Positions 14,781-21,958 of a stretch of 21,958 nt of DNA are shown here, one piece after another. Origin of the DNA: Stenotrophomonas_A sp002429615 (GTDB lineage Bacteria; Pseudomonadota; Gammaproteobacteria; Xanthomonadales; Xanthomonadaceae); contig DALZZL010000054.1 of NCBI GenBank assembly GCA_031987425.1, positions 1-21,958 of the forward strand. Direction: 5' to 3'. Each line of letters begins with the position of its first letter. Position 1 is the first letter of the stretch. The notes under the pieces were generated by a model that searched no databases, had not been told where the DNA came from, and saw only the letters and a program-made list of their open reading frames with translations. The position numbers and the translations under genes were made by a program.

Positions 14781-16886
14781 ATGGCCAGCGCCAAGAAAGC
14801 CGCCGTCACCGCCATCGCCGAACCCGCCGCGCACGATCCGCTGCGCGACCCGGCGCTGTACCTCAACCGCGAGCTGTCGCAGCTGGACTTCAACTTCCGC
14901 GTGCTCGCCCAGGCGCTGGACGAGCAGGTGCCGCTGCTGGAGCGCCTGCGCTTCCTGTGCATCTCCTGCACCAACCTGGACGAATTCTTCGAGATCCGCG
15001 CTGCCACCGTGCGTCATGCGCAGGAGTTCGGCCTGGCCCCGGCGCCGGACGGCATGAGCCCGACCGCGATCCTCAACGCCGTGCACGACCGCGCCGCCGA
15101 ACTGGTGGACCAGCAGTACCACTGCTGGAACCAGATCCTGCGCCCGGCGCTGGCCGAGGCCGGCGTGGGCGTGCTCGGCCGCAACTCCTGGACGTCGCGT
15201 CAGAAGCGCTGGCTGCGCGCCTACTTCCGCAACGAGATCATGCCGGTGCTGTCGCCGCTGGGCCTGGACCCGGCGCATCCGTTCCCGAAGATCCTCAACA
15301 AGACGCTGAACATCGTCGTGGTGCTGGAAGGCACCGACGCCTTCGGCCGCGCCGGCCATCTGGCCATCGTGCGCGCACCGCGCTCGCTGCCGCGCATCAT
15401 CCAGCTGCCGGACAGCCTGTCCGAGCCCGGCACGCAGAACTTCGTGTTCCTGTCCTCGGTGCTGTCCTCGTTCGTCGACGAGCTGTTCCCGGGCATGGAG
15501 GTCAAGGGCGCCTACCAGTTCCGCGTCACCCGCAATTCCGAGCTGGTGGTGGACGAGGAGGAAGTGGAGAACCTCGCCCTGGCGCTGCGTGACGAGCTGG
15601 TCGACCGCGGCTACCGGCCGGCGGTGCGGCTGGAGATCGCCGACGACATGCCCAAGCCGATCGTGCGCACACTGCTGCAGAACTTCGGCCTGCCGGACAA
15701 CGCGGTGTACCGCATCGCCGGCCCGGTCAACCTGAGCCGCGTAGTGCAGGTGTACGACTTCGTGCAGCGGCCCGAACTGAAATACCCGCCATTCAACCCG
15801 CGCACGCTGCGCGACAGCGACGGCATCTTCGAGATCGCCGGCAAGGGCGACATCCTGCTGCACCATCCCTTCGATGCCTTCACCGCGGTGCTCGACCTGA
15901 TCCGCCAGGCGGCCGTCGATCCCAACGTGCTGGCGATCAAGCAGACGCTGTATCGCACCGGCAAGGACTCGGCGATCGTCGATGCGCTGGTGGTGGCCGC
16001 GCGCAACGGCAAGGACGTCACCGTGGTGGTCGAACTGCGCGCGCGTTTCGACGAGGAAGCCAACCTCGGCCTGGCCGACAAGCTGCAGGAAGCCGGCGTG
16101 CAGGTGGTCTACGGCGTGGTCGGCTACAAGACCCACGCCAAGATGCTGCTGATCGTGCGCCGCGAGGGCCGCAAGCTGCGCCGCTACGTGCACCTGGGCA
16201 CCGGCAATTACCACAGCGGCACCGCGCGCGCCTACACCGACCTCAGCCTGATCACCGCCGATGCGGACATCGGCAACGACGTGCACCTGCTGTTCCAGCA
16301 GCTCTCCGGGCTGGCGCCGAAGATGAAGCTGAAATGCCTGCTGCAGTCACCGTTCACCCTGCATGCCGGCGTGCTGCAGCGGATCGAGCGCGAGACGCGG
16401 CTGGCCAACGAAGGCCGCCCGGGCCGGATCATCGCCAAGATGAACGCCCTGAACGAAGCGCATGTGGTGCGCGCGCTCTACCAGGCCTCGCAGGCGGGCG
16501 TGCAGATCGACCTGATCGTCCGCGGCGCCTGCACCCTGCGTCCAGGCGTGCCGGGCGTCTCGGACAACATCCGGGTGCGCTCCATCGTCGGCCGCTTCCT
16601 GGAGCACAGCCGCGTGTACTGGTTCGGCAACGACGGCGATCCGGAACTTTTCTGCGCCAGCGCCGACTGGCTGGAACGCAACCTGCTGCGGCGCGTGGAA
16701 ACCTGTTTCCCGATCCTCGACGCGGACATCGCCGCGCGCATCCATCGCGAGGTGCTGCAGAACTATCTGGACGACAACTGCAACGCCTGGCTGCTGCATG
16801 CCGATGGCGTCTACCGCAAGGTCGTGCCGGCGGCGGACGAGGCGCCACATTCGGCGCAGCAGACCCTGCTGGCCGGCCTGTCGTAA
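14781..16886 (+). CDS. ppk1: Polyphosphate kinase 1
   Basis: A 701-residue enzyme that reversibly makes inorganic polyphosphate from ATP, peripheral to the inner membrane. The N-terminal domain carries LYLNRELSQLDFNFRV (27-42). The catalytic phosphohistidine is H452 in GYKTHAKM, and the second conserved histidine is H609 in GRFLEHSRVY; these match H435 and H592 of the E. coli enzyme. GTGNYHSGTARAYTD (473-487) is the usual conserved block. The ATG at 14781 has GAAGG about 5 nt upstream. A short N-terminal extension (about 20 residues, Ala-rich) precedes the conserved region. It lies between phoR and ppx, which couples polyphosphate synthesis to phosphate signalling. I found no proper Pho box directly upstream. 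Confidence 0.97.
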   Translation: MASAKKAAVTAIAEPAAHDPLRDPALYLNRELSQLDFNFRVLAQALDEQVPLLERLRFLCISCTNLDEFFEIRAATVRHAQEFGLAPAPDGMSPTAILNAVHDRAAELVDQQYHCWNQILRPALAEAGVGVLGRNSWTSRQKRWLRAYFRNEIMPVLSPLGLDPAHPFPKILNKTLNIVVVLEGTDAFGRAGHLAIVRAPRSLPRIIQLPDSLSEPGTQNFVFLSSVLSSFVDELFPGMEVKGAYQFRVTRNSELVVDEEEVENLALALRDELVDRGYRPAVRLEIADDMPKPIVRTLLQNFGLPDNAVYRIAGPVNLSRVVQVYDFVQRPELKYPPFNPRTLRDSDGIFEIAGKGDILLHHPFDAFTAVLDLIRQAAVDPNVLAIKQTLYRTGKDSAIVDALVVAARNGKDVTVVVELRARFDEEANLGLADKLQEAGVQVVYGVVGYKTHAKMLLIVRREGRKLRRYVHLGTGNYHSGTARAYTDLSLITADADIGNDVHLLFQQLSGLAPKMKLKCLLQSPFTLHAGVLQRIERETRLANEGRPGRIIAKMNALNEAHVVRALYQASQAGVQIDLIVRGACTLRPGVPGVSDNIRVRSIVGRFLEHSRVYWFGNDGDPELFCASADWLERNLLRRVETCFPILDADIAARIHREVLQNYLDDNCNAWLLHADGVYRKVVPAADEAPHSAQQTLLAGLS

Positions 16887-17005
16887 GCGGGCACGGGCCG
16901 CACCTGCCCGCGGGGCGCGGCCTCCCAGAAACGAAGCCTTCACGCGGGACACGCTGTGCCGCGTGCGCATCCGTACCGGCTACTGCGCATCCACGCGCCC
17001 CACGC

Positions 17006-17011
17006 TAACAT
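17006..17011 (+). promoter_or_regulatory. Probable -10 of a leaderless ppx transcript
   Basis: TAACAT ends 7 nt before the ATG of ppx, so transcription would begin at or within a base or two of the start codon. No ribosome site is present and no good -35 is visible. Confidence 0.45.
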
Positions 17012-17018
17012 TCGCGCC

Positions 17019-18545
17019 ATGCCGAATACCTCCCCGACTTCTCCGCCGTTGCAGGACGGTGATCTGCTGGCCGCCGTCGACCTGGGGTCCAACAGCTTCC
17101 ACATGATCATCGCCCGCTATGTCCTCGGGCAGCTGCGGGTGGTGGACCGGTTGCGCGAGACCGTCCGCATGGCCGACGGCCTCGACGGCAAGGGCGGCCT
17201 GTCCGCCGATGCCCGGGCCCGCGCGATCGACTGTCTGGCCCGCTTCGGCCAGCGCATCCGCGAGATCCCGCCCACCCGCGTGCGCGCCCTGGCCACCAAC
17301 ACCGTGCGCCAGCTGCGTTCGCCGCAGACCTTCCTGGCCCCGGCCGAAGCCGCGCTGGGCAATCCGATCGAAGTGGTCAGCGGCCGCGAGGAAGCGCGCC
17401 TGATCTACCTCGGCGTGGCGCACGCGCAGCCGCCCAAGCCGGACCAGCGGCGCCTGGTCATCGACATCGGCGGTGGATCGACCGAATTCATCATCGGCCG
17501 TGGCTTCGAGACGCTGGAGCGTGAAAGCCTGCAGGCCGGCTGCATCGCCAGCACACGGCGCTTCTTCCCCGGCGGCAAGCTGTCCAAGAAGCGCTGGAAG
17601 GATGCCCTGACCGAGATCGGCGCCGAGTTCCAGCAGTTCGCCACGCTGTATCGTGCGCTGGGCTGGCACGAAGCGGTGGGCTCGTCGGGCACGCACAAGT
17701 CGATCGGCGAGATCTGCGCGGCGATGAAGCTCACCAAGGGCGCCATCACCGCCGCCGCGCTGCCGGTGCTGCGCGAGGAGCTGCTCAAGGCCAAGCACAT
17801 CGATGACATCCAGCTGCCGGGCCTGTCGGCCGATCGCCGCCCGATCATCGCCGGTGGGATCCTGGTGCTGGAAGCCGCTTTCCAGGCGCTGGGGCTGGAG
17901 AAGCTGATGGTCAGCAAGGCGGCGATGCGCGAAGGCATCCTCTACGACATGCTCGGCCGTGCCGGCGCCAGCGATCCGCGTGACAACTCGGTATCCGCGC
18001 TGGTGCAGCGCTACGGCATCGACGAGAACCAGGCCGCCCGTGTCGAAGCCACCGCGCAGCGCATGCTCGCGCAGGTGGCCGGCCCGTGGCAGCTGGACGG
18101 CGACGATGCGCGCGGCCTGGGCTGGGCGGCGCGCCTGCATGAGCTTGGGCTGATGATCGCGCATAGCCAGTACCACGTGCATGGCGGCTACGTGCTGGAG
18201 AACTCGGACATCGCCGGCTTCTCGCGGCAGGAGCAGCAGGTGCTGGCGGCGCTGGTGCGCACGCATCGGCGCAATGTTCCCAAGAACGCGTTCGAGGCCC
18301 TGCCGGATCGCCTGCTGCTGCCGGCCCGGCGCAAGGCCGCGCTGCTGCGCCTGGCGGTGCTGCTGCACCGCGCGCACGAGTCGGACCCGATCCCCACGCT
18401 GGAGCTCAGCGCGGACGACAACCGCCTGTCGCTGGTGTTGTCGCAGGAGTGGCTGCAGTCACGGCCGCTACTGCGGGCGGATCTGATTGCCGAGGTGGAG
18501 GGGATGGCGGGGCTGGGGATTGCGTTCAAGCCGTTTGAGGCTTGA
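17019..18545 (+). CDS. ppx: Exopolyphosphatase (Ppx/GppA family)
   Basis: A 508-residue enzyme that releases phosphate from the ends of polyphosphate, or acts on pppGpp in GppA-type members. The ASKHA-fold N-terminal domain shows phosphate-1 AAVDLGSNSFHMI (18-30), the catalytic-Glu region SGREEARLIYLG (121-132) and phosphate-2 VIDIGGGSTEF (147-157). The C-terminal part (about 320-508) is an HD-like helical domain with RLHELGLMI. Length is close to E. coli Ppx (513). The start chosen is ATG 17019; the frame is open to 16956 but that part has no family character. It lies 132 bp after ppk1. The adjacent polyphosphate kinase favours Ppx over GppA, though sequence alone does not exclude dual activity. 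Confidence 0.94.
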   Translation: MPNTSPTSPPLQDGDLLAAVDLGSNSFHMIIARYVLGQLRVVDRLRETVRMADGLDGKGGLSADARARAIDCLARFGQRIREIPPTRVRALATNTVRQLRSPQTFLAPAEAALGNPIEVVSGREEARLIYLGVAHAQPPKPDQRRLVIDIGGGSTEFIIGRGFETLERESLQAGCIASTRRFFPGGKLSKKRWKDALTEIGAEFQQFATLYRALGWHEAVGSSGTHKSIGEICAAMKLTKGAITAAALPVLREELLKAKHIDDIQLPGLSADRRPIIAGGILVLEAAFQALGLEKLMVSKAAMREGILYDMLGRAGASDPRDNSVSALVQRYGIDENQAARVEATAQRMLAQVAGPWQLDGDDARGLGWAARLHELGLMIAHSQYHVHGGYVLENSDIAGFSRQEQQVLAALVRTHRRNVPKNAFEALPDRLLLPARRKAALLRLAVLLHRAHESDPIPTLELSADDNRLSLVLSQEWLQSRPLLRADLIAEVEGMAGLGIAFKPFEA

Positions 18546-18551
18546 GTCGCG

Positions 18552-18570
18552 GGGCAGCTGCTGGCTGCCC
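18552..18570. repeat. Hairpin after ppx
   Basis: A perfect 7-bp inverted repeat GGGCAGC/GCTGCCC (18552-18558 with 18564-18570) lies 7 bp past the ppx stop. It has no T-run, so termination is uncertain. Confidence 0.4.
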
Positions 18571-18637
18571 AACACAATCGATGCGCTGCAGCGCGTATTT
18601 CGGCGGATCCCTACCCAGGCCCAGCACCCTTGCGATC

Positions 18638-19009
18638 TCAGGGTTTGGCTTCAATAGCGCCCTGACGTCCACCCACGGTGAAGTACTCCCCTCCTGGCTG
18701 GCGCCTGAGGAAGAACAGGTAGCTCTTCCCAATCTCACAACAATCGGGATTGAGTTCCGTCATTCCCGTGCGATAGACCAGTGTCACATCGGCCAGACCC
18801 TTTACGGCGGCGACGCCTCGAATCTGCGCGATGCCATCGCCATAAGGTGGCGCAACGGAAAGTGACTCCACCCGGCCGATCATGATCAGATCGGATTCCG
18901 CCACCATTTGATCCATGGTCTTCTTGTTCAGAACGAGCGCACCCACCGCGCCCGGAAAGGCGAGACCCAAAGCAATCACTACAAACGCAAGAAGCCTGTT
19001 CCGCATCAT
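18638..19009 (-). CDS. Small secreted protein of unknown function
   Basis: I do not recognise the family. The 123-residue product starts MMRNR and has a classic signal peptide (hydrophobic core LLAFVVIALGLAF, cleavage probably after GAVGA, about residue 24). The mature part has a SDLIMIGRVES strand-like segment, a pair of adjacent cysteines (NPDCCEIGKS) and YLFFLRR, suggesting a small beta-rich periplasmic domain. A poly-G stretch immediately precedes the two tandem ATGs (19009 and 19006); the frame stays open to 19081, but the signal peptide fits the inner start. By hand count the gene is about 57% G+C, well below its neighbours at about two thirds, so it may be a later acquisition. It faces ppx tail to tail. 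Confidence 0.65.
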   Translation of the reverse strand: MMRNRLLAFVVIALGLAFPGAVGALVLNKKTMDQMVAESDLIMIGRVESLSVAPPYGDGIAQIRGVAAVKGLADVTLVYRTGMTELNPDCCEIGKSYLFFLRRQPGGEYFTVGGRQGAIEAKP

Positions 19010-19279
19010 CCCCCCGCTGCCTTGAAATCGATGGCATGCCCAGTGTCTCCCCACAATGGCCGCAATCGCATGACCGGCCATTTCATGAATGGCGCTTCTC
19101 CACCGGAGAGTACTTCATCGCGTTCCTCCGCTGATCCGGTATTGGCTCAAAGGGCGGGGCAGTTCGATCGATCACGTCATTATCGGCCCCGCCCCCCCAA
19201 CCCCGTCATCTCTCCGCAACACCCCTGACATGTGGATGCCACCGCCTCCGCCGAAAGTGGCGAACCATCGGAGGTCGCC

Positions 19280-20425
19280 ATGCGCTATGCCATCGTTACC
19301 GAGACCTATCCGCCGGAGGTCAACGGCGTCGCCCTGACCGTCCAGGGGCTGGAAACCGGGCTGCGCTCGCGCGGCCATGCGGTGCAGGTGATCCGTCCCC
19401 GCCAGCCGGCCGACGCCGCCAACGCCGATGACAACACCCTGCTGGTGCGCGGCGCCTCGCTGCCCCGCTACCCCGGCCTGCGCTTCGGCCTGCCGGCCAC
19501 GCAACGCCTGACCCGCCACTGGCAGCAGCAGCGCCCAGACGCCCTCTATATCGCCACCGAAGGCCCGCTCGGCTGGTCGGCGATGCGCGCCGCGCGCCGC
19601 CTGCGCATCCCGGTCGCCAGCGGCTTCCATACCCGCTTCGACGAATACCTGCCCGAGTACGGCGCCGCCTGGCTGCAGGGCGCCGCCCTGCGCTGGATGC
19701 GCCGCTTCCACAACCAGGCCGGTGCCACCCTGGTGCCCACCGACGAACTGCGGCTGTTCCTGCACGACAACGGCTTCGCCCGCGTGCGCCTGCTCGCCCG
19801 CGCGGTCGACAGCCTGCAGTTCGACCCGCGCCGCCGCGATGCCGCGCTGCGCGAGGAATGGGGCATCGACGACAACGGCCTGGCGGCGATCTATGTCGGC
19901 CGTATCGCCGGCGAGAAAAACCTGCCGCTGGCCGTGCGCGCCTTCCGGCGCCTGCAGCAGGTGCGCCCGAAGGCGCGCTTCGTCTGGGTCGGGGACGGCC
20001 CGATGCGCGAACGCCTGCAGCGCGAGAACCCGGACTTCATCTTCTGCGGCGTACAGCGTGGCGACGCGCTGGCCCGCCACTTCGCCAGCGGCGACCTGTT
20101 CCTGTTCCCCAGCCGCAGCGAAACCTTCGGCAACGTCACCCTGGAGTCGATGGCCAGCGGCCTGGCCACCGTCGCCTTCGACTACGGCGCCGCACGCCAG
20201 TACATGCGCCACGGCGTCACCGGCGCCGCCGTCGCCGACGAGGACGCCTTCATCGACTCGGCCGTACGCCTGGCCGAGGATGACGCGCTGCGCCGCCACA
20301 TGGGCGAAGCCGCCAGCGTGGCCATGAAGCAACTGCATCCAGACCGTGTCGTCGCCGATTTCGACGACACCCTGCAATCGCTGATCGAGAACACGGGGCC
20401 ATCCTATGCTGTCGACGCGGCTTGA
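19280..20425 (+). CDS. GT4-family glycosyltransferase (MgtA/SqdX-like)
   Basis: A 381-residue GT-B fold glycosyltransferase, probably adding a sugar from a nucleotide donor to a lipid acceptor at the inner membrane. The N-terminal half starts MRYAIVTETYPPEVNGVA with the glycine-rich acceptor loop. The C-terminal donor half has YVGRIAGEKN (about 205-214, with R208 and K213 as the usual phosphate contacts) and the GT4 motif E281-x7-E289 in SETFGNVTLES. GGAGG 5 nt before ATG 19280 fixes the start. The opening sequence resembles GDP-mannose-dependent MgtA and sulfoquinovosyl SqdX enzymes, but donor and acceptor cannot be assigned. Its stop overlaps the PAP2 gene by 20 nt, so the two are coupled, probably in glycolipid synthesis. 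Confidence 0.9.
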   Translation: MRYAIVTETYPPEVNGVALTVQGLETGLRSRGHAVQVIRPRQPADAANADDNTLLVRGASLPRYPGLRFGLPATQRLTRHWQQQRPDALYIATEGPLGWSAMRAARRLRIPVASGFHTRFDEYLPEYGAAWLQGAALRWMRRFHNQAGATLVPTDELRLFLHDNGFARVRLLARAVDSLQFDPRRRDAALREEWGIDDNGLAAIYVGRIAGEKNLPLAVRAFRRLQQVRPKARFVWVGDGPMRERLQRENPDFIFCGVQRGDALARHFASGDLFLFPSRSETFGNVTLESMASGLATVAFDYGAARQYMRHGVTGAAVADEDAFIDSAVRLAEDDALRRHMGEAASVAMKQLHPDRVVADFDDTLQSLIENTGPSYAVDAA

Positions 20426-20951
20426 ACTCCTGCGCGGGCGCGAAACCCGCTGGTGCCGGCGCGCCAACCTGTGGTGCCGGCGCTCGCGTGTACGGCGCTT
20501 CTTCTCCACCATCAGCCGCCTCGGCGATGGCGTGTTCTGGTACGCGTTGATGGGCCTGCTGGTGATCGTCGACGGCATGGACGGCATCCGCGCCTCGGCG
20601 CACATGGCCGCCACCGGCGTGATCGCGTTGTCCCTGTACAAGGCGCTCAAGCGCTGGACGCGACGCCCGCGCCCGTATGCCGCCGACCTGCGCATCCGCG
20701 CCTGGGTCGCGCCACTGGACGAATTCAGTTTCCCTTCCGGGCATACCCTGCACGCGGTGTCCTTCAGCATCGTCGCGCTGGCCTACTACCCGTGGCTTGC
20801 GCCGGTGGTGGTGCCGTTCTCGGCCTGCGTGGCGCTGTCGCGCGTGGTGCTGGGCCTGCACTACCCCAGCGACGTGCTGGCCGCCACCGCGATCGGCAGC
20901 GTGCTCGCCAGCCTGTCGCTGGGCTTCCTGCCGATGGCCAGCCTGCTCTGA
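20406..20951 (+). CDS. PAP2-family membrane phosphatase
   Basis: A 181-residue integral membrane phosphatase of the PAP2 superfamily, acting on a lipid or isoprenoid phosphate. The three signature motifs are complete: K82-x6-R89-P90 (KRWTRRPRP), P110-S-G-H113 (SFPSGHT) and S145-R146-x5-H152-x3-D156 (SRVVLGLHYPSD). Hydrophobic segments at about 42-57, 62-80, 117-135, 137-150 and 158-175 fit the usual membrane bundle. The first 35 residues are very rich in Arg. The ATG at 20406 lies inside the end of the glycosyltransferase gene (20-nt overlap), which implies translational coupling and a shared pathway. Candidate substrates are phosphatidate, undecaprenyl pyrophosphate or a lipid A phosphate; the sequence does not decide. 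Confidence 0.9.
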   Translation: MLSTRLELLRGRETRWCRRANLWCRRSRVRRFFSTISRLGDGVFWYALMGLLVIVDGMDGIRASAHMAATGVIALSLYKALKRWTRRPRPYAADLRIRAWVAPLDEFSFPSGHTLHAVSFSIVALAYYPWLAPVVVPFSACVALSRVVLGLHYPSDVLAATAIGSVLASLSLGFLPMASLL

Positions 20952-20969
20952 AGCACGCGATGCCTGGCC

Positions 20970-20975
20970 TACAAT
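20970..20975 (+). promoter_or_regulatory. Probable -10 of a leaderless lpxH transcript
   Basis: TACAAT ends 7 nt before the lpxH ATG, the same geometry as at ppx. The region upstream of the ATG has no ribosome site and the -35 is weak (CTGAAG, 20948-20953, 16-bp spacing). Confidence 0.5.
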
Positions 20976-20982
20976 GCCGGGC

Positions 20983-21729
20983 ATGACGACCCTCTTCGTT
21001 TCCGACCTGCACCTGGACCCGGCCCGCCCGGCGATCACCGACCTGTTCCTGGCCTTCCTGCGCGGCGAAGCGCGCCAGGCCGAGGCGCTGTACATCCTCG
21101 GCGACCTGTTCGAAGCCTGGATCGGCGATGACACGCCCTCGCCCGCCGCCGACGCGGTGGCTGCCGAACTGCATGCGCTGGCCGACAGCGGCGTGCCGAT
21201 CTATTTCATGGCCGGCAACCGCGACTTCCTGGTCGGCGAGGATTACGCGCGCCGGGCGGGTTTCCGCATCCTGCCGGACCCGACGGTGATCGATCTCTAC
21301 GGCCGGCCGGCGCTGCTGATGCATGGCGATCTGCTGTGCACCGACGATGTCGCCTACCAGCAGTTCCGCGCGCAGACCCGCGATCCGGCTTTCATCGCGC
21401 AGTTCCTGTCGCAGCCGTTGCCGGCGCGCGTGGCGTTCGCGCAGCAGGCGCGCGCGGCCAGCCAGGCGCGGCAGTCGGAAATGAAGGAAGGCGACCGCGC
21501 GCAGTTCGAGACCGTCACCGACGTGGCGCCGGCGGAAGTGGAAGCGACGTTCGCGCGCCATGGCGTGGACCGGATCATCCATGGGCATACGCATCGGCCG
21601 GCGATTCATTCGGTGCAGGTCGGCGACCTGTCGTGCACGCGCGTGGTGCTGGGCGACTGGTACGAGCAGGGCTCGGTGCTGCGCGTGGATGCGGACGGGA
21701 TGGAGCTGGAGTCGCTGGCGTTGGCCTGA
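20983..21729 (+). CDS. lpxH: UDP-2,3-diacylglucosamine diphosphatase LpxH
   Basis: A 248-residue calcineurin-like metallophosphoesterase that hydrolyses UDP-2,3-diacylglucosamine to lipid X and UMP, the fourth step of lipid A synthesis, at the inner face of the inner membrane. All metal-binding motifs are present: D8-x-H10 (SDLHLD), GD41LFEAW, GNRDF (N79), H114 (LMHGD) and GHTHRP (H202, H204). The length matches E. coli LpxH (240). The ATG at 20983 gives MTTLFVSDLHLD directly; upstream frame is only PAP2 sequence in another phase. It lies 31 bp after the PAP2 gene, with a possible promoter of its own. The neighbours suggest an envelope-lipid group. Confidence 0.96.
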   Translation: MTTLFVSDLHLDPARPAITDLFLAFLRGEARQAEALYILGDLFEAWIGDDTPSPAADAVAAELHALADSGVPIYFMAGNRDFLVGEDYARRAGFRILPDPTVIDLYGRPALLMHGDLLCTDDVAYQQFRAQTRDPAFIAQFLSQPLPARVAFAQQARAASQARQSEMKEGDRAQFETVTDVAPAEVEATFARHGVDRIIHGHTHRPAIHSVQVGDLSCTRVVLGDWYEQGSVLRVDADGMELESLALA

Positions 21730-21751
21730 GGCGTTGGTGGGTGGTGATGCT

Positions 21752-21775
21752 GTCGGGGCTGAAGCCCCTCCCACA
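21752..21775 (-). repeat. REP-like GTGG palindromic element
   Basis: On the minus strand this 24-bp unit starts TGTGGGAGGGGCTTCAG and contains GGGGCT-TC-AGCCCC. It is a variant of the GTAG element at 8551-8575 with compensating changes in both arms. It lies 22 bp past the lpxH stop. Confidence 0.7.
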
Positions 21776-21812
21776 ATGTGATCACGGATCACAGGGTGGC
21801 TGGGCACCAGCC

Positions 21813-21911
21813 CTATCTGCCCTATCTGCCCTATCTGCCCTATCTGCCCTATCTGCCATGTCTGCCATGTCTGCCATGTCTGCCATGTCTGCCATGTCTG
21901 CAATGTCTGCA
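21813..21911. repeat. Tandem repeat of a 9-bp unit, 11 copies
   Basis: Eleven units fill 99 bp: five CTATCTGCC (21813-21857), four ATGTCTGCC (21858-21893) and two ATGTCTGCA (21894-21911). The variants are sorted into blocks. The array runs without a break into the REP-like element at 21913. No gene covers it; frames through it encode only simple tripeptide repeats. Confidence 0.95.
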
Positions 21912-21912
21912 A

Positions 21913-21958
21913 TGTAGGAGCGGCTTCAGCCGCGACCGTGCGGTATCCGGTCGCGGCT
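21913..21958 (+). repeat. REP-like element with inverted partner, cut by the window end
   Basis: 21913-21937 is identical to the element at 8551-8575 in opposite orientation. Bases 21928-21938 are then repeated inverted at 21948-21958 (11 bp, loop of 9), which is how a second, facing copy would begin. The window ends before that copy is complete. Confidence 0.8.

Noticed and set aside
21813..21911. CRISPR array
   Set aside because: The units are 9 bp with no spacers, and no cas genes are present.
21336..21917. Open frame ending in Met-Ser-Ala repeats, and its opposite with Gln-Thr-Trp repeats
   Set aside because: It is the tandem repeat read through in frames that overlap lpxH; there is no start signal and no protein character.

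Overview
The window is high-GC (about two thirds G+C) gammaproteobacterial chromosome. Gene order, protein sequences and intergenic repeats fit the Xanthomonadaceae (the Stenotrophomonas, Xanthomonas, Lysobacter and Pseudoxanthomonas group); I cannot settle the genus. The pointers are tig-clpP-clpX-lon-hupB flanked by tRNA genes, a phoB-phoR-ppk1-ppx block, a 335-residue NAD-type isocitrate dehydrogenase, and short GTAG/GTGG-headed palindromic repeats.

Left half, mostly minus strand, read in the direction of transcription (right to left): tRNA-Pro and tRNA-Arg; a small protein gene of unknown function; tRNA-His, tRNA-Lys and tRNA-Leu; the chaperone and protease genes tig, clpP, clpX and lon; hupB (HU); then tRNA-Val and two tRNA-Asp genes. 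The outermost tRNA-Asp gene is broken by a 100-N assembly gap. A 32-codon membrane miniprotein candidate runs the other way inside the tRNA cluster. Recognisable controls include the hupB and tRNA promoters, intrinsic terminators after clpX, tRNA-Lys, tRNA-Asp and the isocitrate dehydrogenase gene, and a sigma-32-like promoter ahead of lon.

Middle (8.6-12.5 kb): isocitrate dehydrogenase (minus), a gene-free stretch packed with perfect hairpins, a translationally coupled glutaredoxin and AhpD-like pair (minus), and the divergent envelope metalloprotease/chaperone bepA (plus).

Right part (12.5-18.5 kb, plus): the phosphate two-component system phoB-phoR, then polyphosphate kinase and exopolyphosphatase. 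A three-repeat Pho-box-like array lies just ahead of phoB. Sensing of phosphate limitation and turnover of polyphosphate are therefore encoded side by side. From 18.5 kb on there is a lower-GC small secreted protein (minus), then a GT4 glycosyltransferase, a PAP2 phosphatase overlapping it by 20 bp, and lpxH (lipid A synthesis), probably an envelope-lipid module. The window ends in a 9-bp tandem repeat running directly into a REP-like element.

Most of this is conserved housekeeping DNA and I do not see a convincing new defence or mobile system. The points most worth a second look are regulatory: a terminator hairpin inside the lon leader, the triple-repeat Pho box, two apparently leaderless genes (ppx and lpxH), a three-hairpin array without U-tracts, the membrane miniprotein, and the tandem repeat joined to a REP.
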